Origin: Cytospora piceicola
Lineage: Eukaryota; Ascomycota; Sordariomycetes; Diaporthales; Cytosporaceae
Direction of reading: 5' to 3'
Length of the DNA stretch: 64,000 bases
Assembly: GCA_023375675.1 (NCBI GenBank)
Contig: JALQBC010000040.1
Span: 1 to 64,000 of the forward strand
The position numbers and the translations under genes are program-made. Shown one piece after another: positions 59,341-64,000 of the stretch. Within the stretch, counting starts at the first letter, position 1. Each line of letters starts with the position of its first letter. The notes under the pieces were generated by a model. The model searched no databases. It was not told the origin of the DNA and saw nothing but the letters and a program-made list of their open reading frames with translations.

Positions 59341-61568
59341 TCAGATTGCACCCGAGATCTTCCGTGCCGTGTTCGCTGCGGCGGCCGTCGGGCTGTGGCT
59401 ACTAATACTGCCCACGCGTCCGCTCGTCTTGCGCACACCATACGGCCCCTGACCGTTGGCGCCTCGAAGACTATCGCTGGTCCGCTTGCCGCCGCCGCCG
59501 CTCCCTCGGACCTTGGTCAGCACACCAGACGCAGAGCTAGCGCGAATGGGAGATTGCTGGATCGACTTGGTCCTGCCTAGTGAACTGTGTATGTTCTCGG
59601 CATCATTGGAAGCGTCGTTGTCTATCACAGACGAATAGATCGCAGTCGTTGTCGTCGTTGTTGTGTGACTGATAGACCGGGACTTGGACGAATTGGGTGA
59701 GACAGAAGACTTCTTTGTCGCACGCATCCGAAGGTGCAGCTCTTCGTCCGACTCGGCAGCGTTGGGGGATTGCCGTTTCGCGCTCATCTCATCTGTGTCT
59801 TGTTGGATCTTGTCGTTCTCCTCCATGGATGTCTGGGTCACACCCCCGCGACTATACTGGTGGATGCGGCCAGACTTCCGAGGCTGACCAGGTGTCGGTG
59901 CCGGTAGGTAGTCCTCCTGGACGGCAGTAGAGTTCGTCCTGTCGTTGTCTACTTCCCCCAGAGGCGTCCTGTTGGAGGTACTGCGGTAGGGCGGTGTGGA
60001 CGTCTTGTTTGGGCTTCTGCCGAGACTGGCTTTCCGCATGGCGCGAATAGGTGTGCTTGGGTTGGCCAAGGAGGCTGCAAGCTCCTTCCGCAGCTTCCTC
60101 TCCAGCCGCTCCTCAACCCACCACTCCCGGAAGATACCCTGGTTCAAATGAAGCCAATGCTGTTGGGGTCCTACAACCATTCCAGGTCGCATGAACCGCA
60201 TGTAAGCAATGACCTCGTTGGCCGTGAAGCCATATCTGTAGATCAGGTAGGCTCCGATCAAGCAGCCTGTCCGACCAAGTCCAGCCTTGCAGTGAACAGC
60301 GATGCCCTTCTTCCTCGAGATCATTTCATGTGCCAGCCTAACGAACTTGCGGACTGTGCCCATGGTAGGACAGGTGCCATCCTCGAATATCATGTCCAAG
60401 TGCTGGACACCCAGAGCCTCAAAGTAGGAGGGAGAGTACAGCGCCGAGTTTAGTCGCACAACAAGGCCAATATCGCGCTCAGCAAAGTGTCGGAGCACGT
60501 TCTTGAACGGTTGTGGTAGTTTTGGGTGAGCATCCAAGGCGGCTAATGTCTTGGGGACGGTAGCCCAGAGATCAGAGCTCTCTGGTATTTTAGCGGCAGG
60601 CTCATGCTGGGGCGAAGCAAATGCAAGGAAGCTGGGGGTGATCCAGTTGAAGTCGCCATGCTCGACCCGTTCAAACCTCTCGTATTCGTCCAAGTCGAAG
60701 TTCTCAAGGGCACACACGCCCTCCTCCTTGGCTTTCCAGACACCGTAGACAACATCCTGAACAGTGATGCCGTAGTCGGCCTGGCTGTACCCAGCATCAC
60801 GGAAGGGCATCAGTGGAGGGTCGATCTGAGCAATTGGTGCCAGAGCCAAGTGTGGTGGCCATGATTGAATCAAGACCATGTAGCAAGCCAGCAGACAAGA
60901 GGCATTGGCGCGACCTGAAGATGAGAGTTAGCTCAAGGTAAAGACAGGCCAGAGGCTGGGTGAGACTCACTCCTTGGGTCGGCCCTACTCCAGAACACGA
61001 CAGGACGGTCCTTGTTCTCCTTAGCACCCAGAATCTCATGAAACTGGAGGGCAAATCGGTACAGGTGACCGATGTGGAACGGGCCAAAGTCGTGGTGGAA
61101 GTTGTTGTAGAGCAGGGTGTCATCAACGGTGAAGTAGTAAGGCTGCCTGTGGCTGGGCAATTGAGCCGCCTGGGGTCCGTGGCCGGCTCTTTGCGACCGC
61201 TTGCTGGGTGACCGGGTTGAAGGAGGATCCGGGTAAGGGAAGAGTGTGTCCTCGTTTGGAGGATGAATATACGATGCGAGGTACAGGCGGTCTTGAGAAA
61301 ACGTTAGCACGGTTACTGGAAAGGGCTGAGGTGGATATCGCAGTGGGACAGCAGAAGGAGCCGCCTGCGTGCTGCCAGCAATAGGGCTGGAATTATGAAG
61401 AGGGCCCCATCGAGAGCCATGAGATATCATGAAGAATGCGGGGGTAGATGGTGAAGTGTGGATAGATGTGGTGGTGTCAATGGGTGTGTGGTGGCTGGGA
61501 AGCAGGCCAAACGTACCTGGGATGTACTCGATGATCTGCCCCAAGTTGGAGCTCTTGGAGGGACCCAT
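59341..61568 (-). CDS. CDC14: CDC14 dual-specificity/tyrosine phosphatase
   Basis: Phosphatase that reverses Cdk1 phosphorylation at mitotic exit and in cytokinesis; it acts in nucleolus, nucleus and at division sites in yeasts. Three exons: 61568-61517, 61291-60971 and 60914-59341, with introns of 225 and 56 bp, joined in frame. The product is 648 aa. The start MGPSKSSNLGQIIEYIP leads into RLYLASY, the family N terminus. The first (non-catalytic) DSP-like domain includes YFTVDDTLLYNNFHHDFGP. The catalytic domain has FEDGTCP with the acid Asp (about 303) and the P-loop HCKAGLGRTG (Cys about 333, Arg about 339), followed by MRFMRPGMVVGPQQHWLHLNQ. The 225-residue tail is Ser/Thr/Pro-rich and basic, with several SP sites, as expected for a Cdk-regulated, probably disordered tail. 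The long first intron can be read open and should not be mistaken for coding sequence. Confidence 0.95.
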
Positions 61569-62984
61569 TGCCGTCGACCCAGAAACGACCGTTTTCTGGT
61601 TCTTGAATTTGTTTCTTGTGGGAATAATTGTTGTCGACGTTGAGGAAAGAGCTAACTGCAAGATGCGGTGCCGCAAAATGTAGCGAATAAATCAGTGGCT
61701 GGGGGGGGGGGGGGAGTCCGTAAGTATACAGGACGCCGTGCCGCTGTTAGTGCAATAGGCTTGTCTGTGGTATCCAACTATATCAGATCGCAGGAGTATG
61801 CATGCGAGACACACAACTGCAGGAATAATAATTGGGATGGGATGGAAAAGCAGGGTGGCTGGGAAGGAGGAGAAGGTTGCAGGTCGAGGCCCCAAGAAGT
61901 GCTACTTTGTAGTCTTTTACTTCTAGTTGGGTGTCGAGGGTGGATTCAGAAGAGACGGTCGAGCAAAAAGCAAAGCAAGCACGCTGAGCTGATGTGATCT
62001 GATGGATCTCAAGAGGTGATCCGAGCACAGCAACAGCACAGCAAGAGCGGAGCGGAGCGGAGCAACCGTGGATTGGCTCGCAAAAGGGCAACGAACGAAC
62101 CAACAGCTTTGACGATGCGGAAGGATGCGAAGCGAAGTCTGGAGGAAGGACCAGGAAGGACCAGGGAATTCCCAAAAATAAAGTCGGGCAAAGGACGGAA
62201 TTATCTATGTCTGCCCATAAATGCCCAGGTGGTGCGGTGTGTGTCGGTTAGGTGTTTAGTGTGTGTGGGTTACGGTAGTGTAAAGTAGACAAGATAATAG
62301 GACTATTTCCTTGTCACGGTAACTCCTGTTTGGGTCTGGAAGGTCTATACTGTCCTGTATGTTGCCATGTGTTGCCCTGTTGCCATGATAACCCGGAGTA
62401 GAGCGTGCTGGTTTGTTATTCGGTTGGCGTCGCTGGAGACGGGAACAAGCTGTAAGCCAATAGTGTCCGCGTCCTCGTTGGAGATTCTCTTCGCGGTCCA
62501 TCAGCCCGCAGTTGCCCAAGCAACCACCAACACATGGGGCTTCTTTCAGTGGGTCTCATTCGGGCACGTCTGGATCCTGGCACCGCCTGTAATAATGCGT
62601 AGCAGTGCCAGGAGTGCCTAGCCTGCCTAGCCCATCCCGGCGACCAAGCGAGACCCAAGGCCTGACCCACCCAGCCTCCCTCCGACTCCTCCGACTCCTC
62701 CGGCCTTTTCCAGGCACGCCTGCACGCCAGGGCTCCTTCCAAGGTTAGCAACGCTTGTGTTCCAAGCTTCTGCGCTATGAACGCATCGCTACCGGTTGCA
62801 AACCCCCGCACCATCAAGATCACGATCAAGGATCCCGATCAGCATCGAGGAATCTATTTCTCAAACAACCGTCAACCAACCGAGGCTTACGGATCCATAT
62901 CTAAAGTAGCCCTGCACATTCCAACAGAGTTCAGCTACCCTAATATATCCTTCCCTGCTTGTTGGTCTCTGTTTCCCCGGCAAA
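61569..62984. promoter_or_regulatory. Divergent promoter region between CDC14 and PCC1
   Basis: About 1.4 kb separates the two start codons. It includes a G-run at about 61,699-61,712 and GGAGC repeats near 62,048-62,062. Frames of 130-137 codons on the minus strand lie in this promoter DNA and show no domain. No specific binding sites assigned. Confidence 0.5.
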
Positions 62985-63398
62985 ATGGCCCCCAACGTCG
63001 ATGCACGAGACTTCCCCTGCTCGCTGTAAGTTCCCACAAACGTTTCTATTTTGTCTCGGTCTGGAGCTGATCGCCGGGTCCTTTTCCAAACACACAGGCA
63101 AATAGATGTTCCCTTCCCGACCGCTCGGCTATCCTCCATCGCCGTCAAGGCCATCACCGTCGACGATGAGCTATCGCCACTCGTACGCCGGACCTTCTCC
63201 AACGTCACTGCGGCCGACGGCGCCGGGGAGAAGTTTGTCTTGAGGGTCCAGTACAATGCTACGACAAACCGAATGCTGCGGGTCGCTGTCAACTCGTTCA
63301 TGGACAGCCTCGCCATGATCTTGGAGGTCATGGAGAGACTGGATGTCGACGTCTTGCAGTCCAAACCGATTGAGCCACAGCTTGGGCCGTTCCGATGA
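62985..63398 (+). CDS. PCC1: EKC/KEOPS complex subunit Pcc1
   Basis: Small dimerising subunit of KEOPS, which makes t6A37 on ANN-decoding tRNAs and has been linked to telomere upkeep and transcription in yeast. Exons 62985-63025 and 63098-63398 are split by a 72-bp intron (GTAAGT donor, ACACAG acceptor) that completes the Leu codon in FPCSLQIDVPFPT. The product is 113 aa; yeast Pcc1 is slightly shorter. The family signature is complete: an opening beta strand, ELSPLVRRTF, an RVQYNATTNRMLRVAVNSF core, and the closing helix LAMILEVMERLDVDVL. The ATG has a CAAAATGG context. The gene ends about 210 bp before the convergent DUF427 gene. Confidence 0.93.
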
Positions 63399-63608
63399 TC
63401 TTGCACACACAACCATGGTCACAGGAGGCAGCGTGGTATCAAGAGTCGACAGAAGAGGTTGGATTGAATACGAATTGTTGGGCTGCTTGCGTGCACCCTC
63501 AGGGGACACCACTTCAGAGTCCTTTGACCACCACACTGTGACTTTGGCATACATGTACGATGGGCTCAATCTCTGGCCCCGGCAAGGCTGCGATGAAACC
63601 AAGCCGAC

Positions 63609-64000
63609 TCAAGACTTTGTCACCGTCACTTGCGTCTTGTCTATGGCCGAGACGTCAGCACGGCACCTTTAACTTGGGAACCTCTTTTGGGTTGATAGTT
63701 GAGTGTCGACTCACAAAAGGCAACATGGTCTCGGATGTTCTCTGCCTTCTCCTTGGGCTGAGGATAGTACCAAGCAGCGTTCTGTAGCTCACCGCCTATA
63801 TAACTCCTGTCAGATGCTGTGAAGAACCTGCCAGGGCGGACTTACCGTCCACTTTGATGGTGTAGTAGCTGGCATCTCCTTTCCAGGGGCAATAAGTAGA
63901 ATGGTCCGTCTTGGAGAAGTACTCTGTCTTGACAGATGCGGGTGGGAAGTAAACATTCCCTTCAACCTCCTCCCAGATGTCGGTCTCGGCGATCACAGTG
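63609..64000 (-). CDS. DUF427 domain protein, 3' part (N terminus beyond window)
   Basis: Three exons are visible: one cut by the window edge (64000-63846), then 63795-63715 and 63640-63609. Introns of 50 and 74 bp have GTAAGT and GTGAGT donors. The reading is VEGNVYFPPASVKTEYFSKT, then CPWKGDASYYTIKVDGGELQ, NAAWYYPQPKEKAENIRDHV, and AFYKTQVTVTKS-stop. The C-P-W-K-G and AWYYPxP motifs are the core of DUF427, a small beta-rich domain common in bacteria and fungi without an established activity. Residues before about MIAETDIWEE lie outside the window, so length and start are unknown. Confidence 0.9.

Noticed and set aside
61292..61676. Continuous open frame through the first intron and leader of CDC14
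   Set aside because: The 225-bp intron has good donor, branch and acceptor sites, and its removal restores the conserved IEYIP-RLYLASY junction.
1..64000. tRNA, rRNA, CRISPR or bacterial-type operon features
   Set aside because: No cloverleaf with a proper T-loop, no rRNA blocks and no spaced direct-repeat array was seen; the DNA is eukaryotic. The satellite is not CRISPR-like, because its spacers are repeats themselves.

Overview
This is nuclear DNA of a filamentous ascomycete (Pezizomycotina, probably a Sordariomycete). The genes have short introns (mostly 50-90 bp) with GTAAGT/GTGAGT-type donors and CTGAC/CTAAC branch sites. The protein set is typical: a Zn2Cys6 regulator, a SulP sulfate permease, a TauD-like dioxygenase, CDC14 and BUB2/Cdc16. 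Two AT-rich blocks look decayed by repeat-induced point mutation (RIP). Gene density is low: eleven complete genes and one cut by the right edge, in 64 kb. I rebuilt the splice structures by hand from reading frame and splice consensus.

Layout. 1-2,480: AT-rich satellite built on a near-perfect palindrome and decaying toward its inner edge. 2,481-5,669: GC-rich flank with remains of an unrecognised gene. 5,670-6,433 (-): THOC5-like THO subunit. 7,855-9,448 (+): PAQR/IZH membrane receptor, convergent with a small two-TM protein at 9,676-10,249 (-). 12,780-14,597 (-): BUB2/Cdc16 Rab-GAP-like protein with a low-complexity N-terminal extension. 18,693-21,456 (+): CYS-14-type sulfate permease. 21,457-29,486: 8 kb with no supported gene. 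29,487-30,912 (-): TauD/TfdA-like dioxygenase. 34,901-37,844 (-): seven-exon Zn2Cys6 factor. 37,845-48,545: almost 11 kb without a supported gene, holding a 643-bp element with terminal inverted repeats. 48,546-50,474 (+): divergent protein-kinase-like protein. 51,382-53,109 (-): SWIM zinc-finger protein. 55,373-56,984: RIP-mutated DNA transposon relic. 59,341-61,568 (-): CDC14 phosphatase. 62,985-63,398 (+): KEOPS subunit Pcc1, convergent with a DUF427 gene (63,609 to the edge, -).

Functional threads. BUB2/Cdc16 and CDC14 both belong to the mitotic exit/septation network and lie about 45 kb apart. The sulfate permease and the TauD-like dioxygenase could both serve sulfur acquisition, but the link is weak. 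Most other genes are ordinary housekeeping loci and do not form a cluster. The most unusual material is non-coding: the palindromic satellite, the two inverted-repeat elements, and a TACCTAGGTA-like motif scattered through the intergenic DNA.
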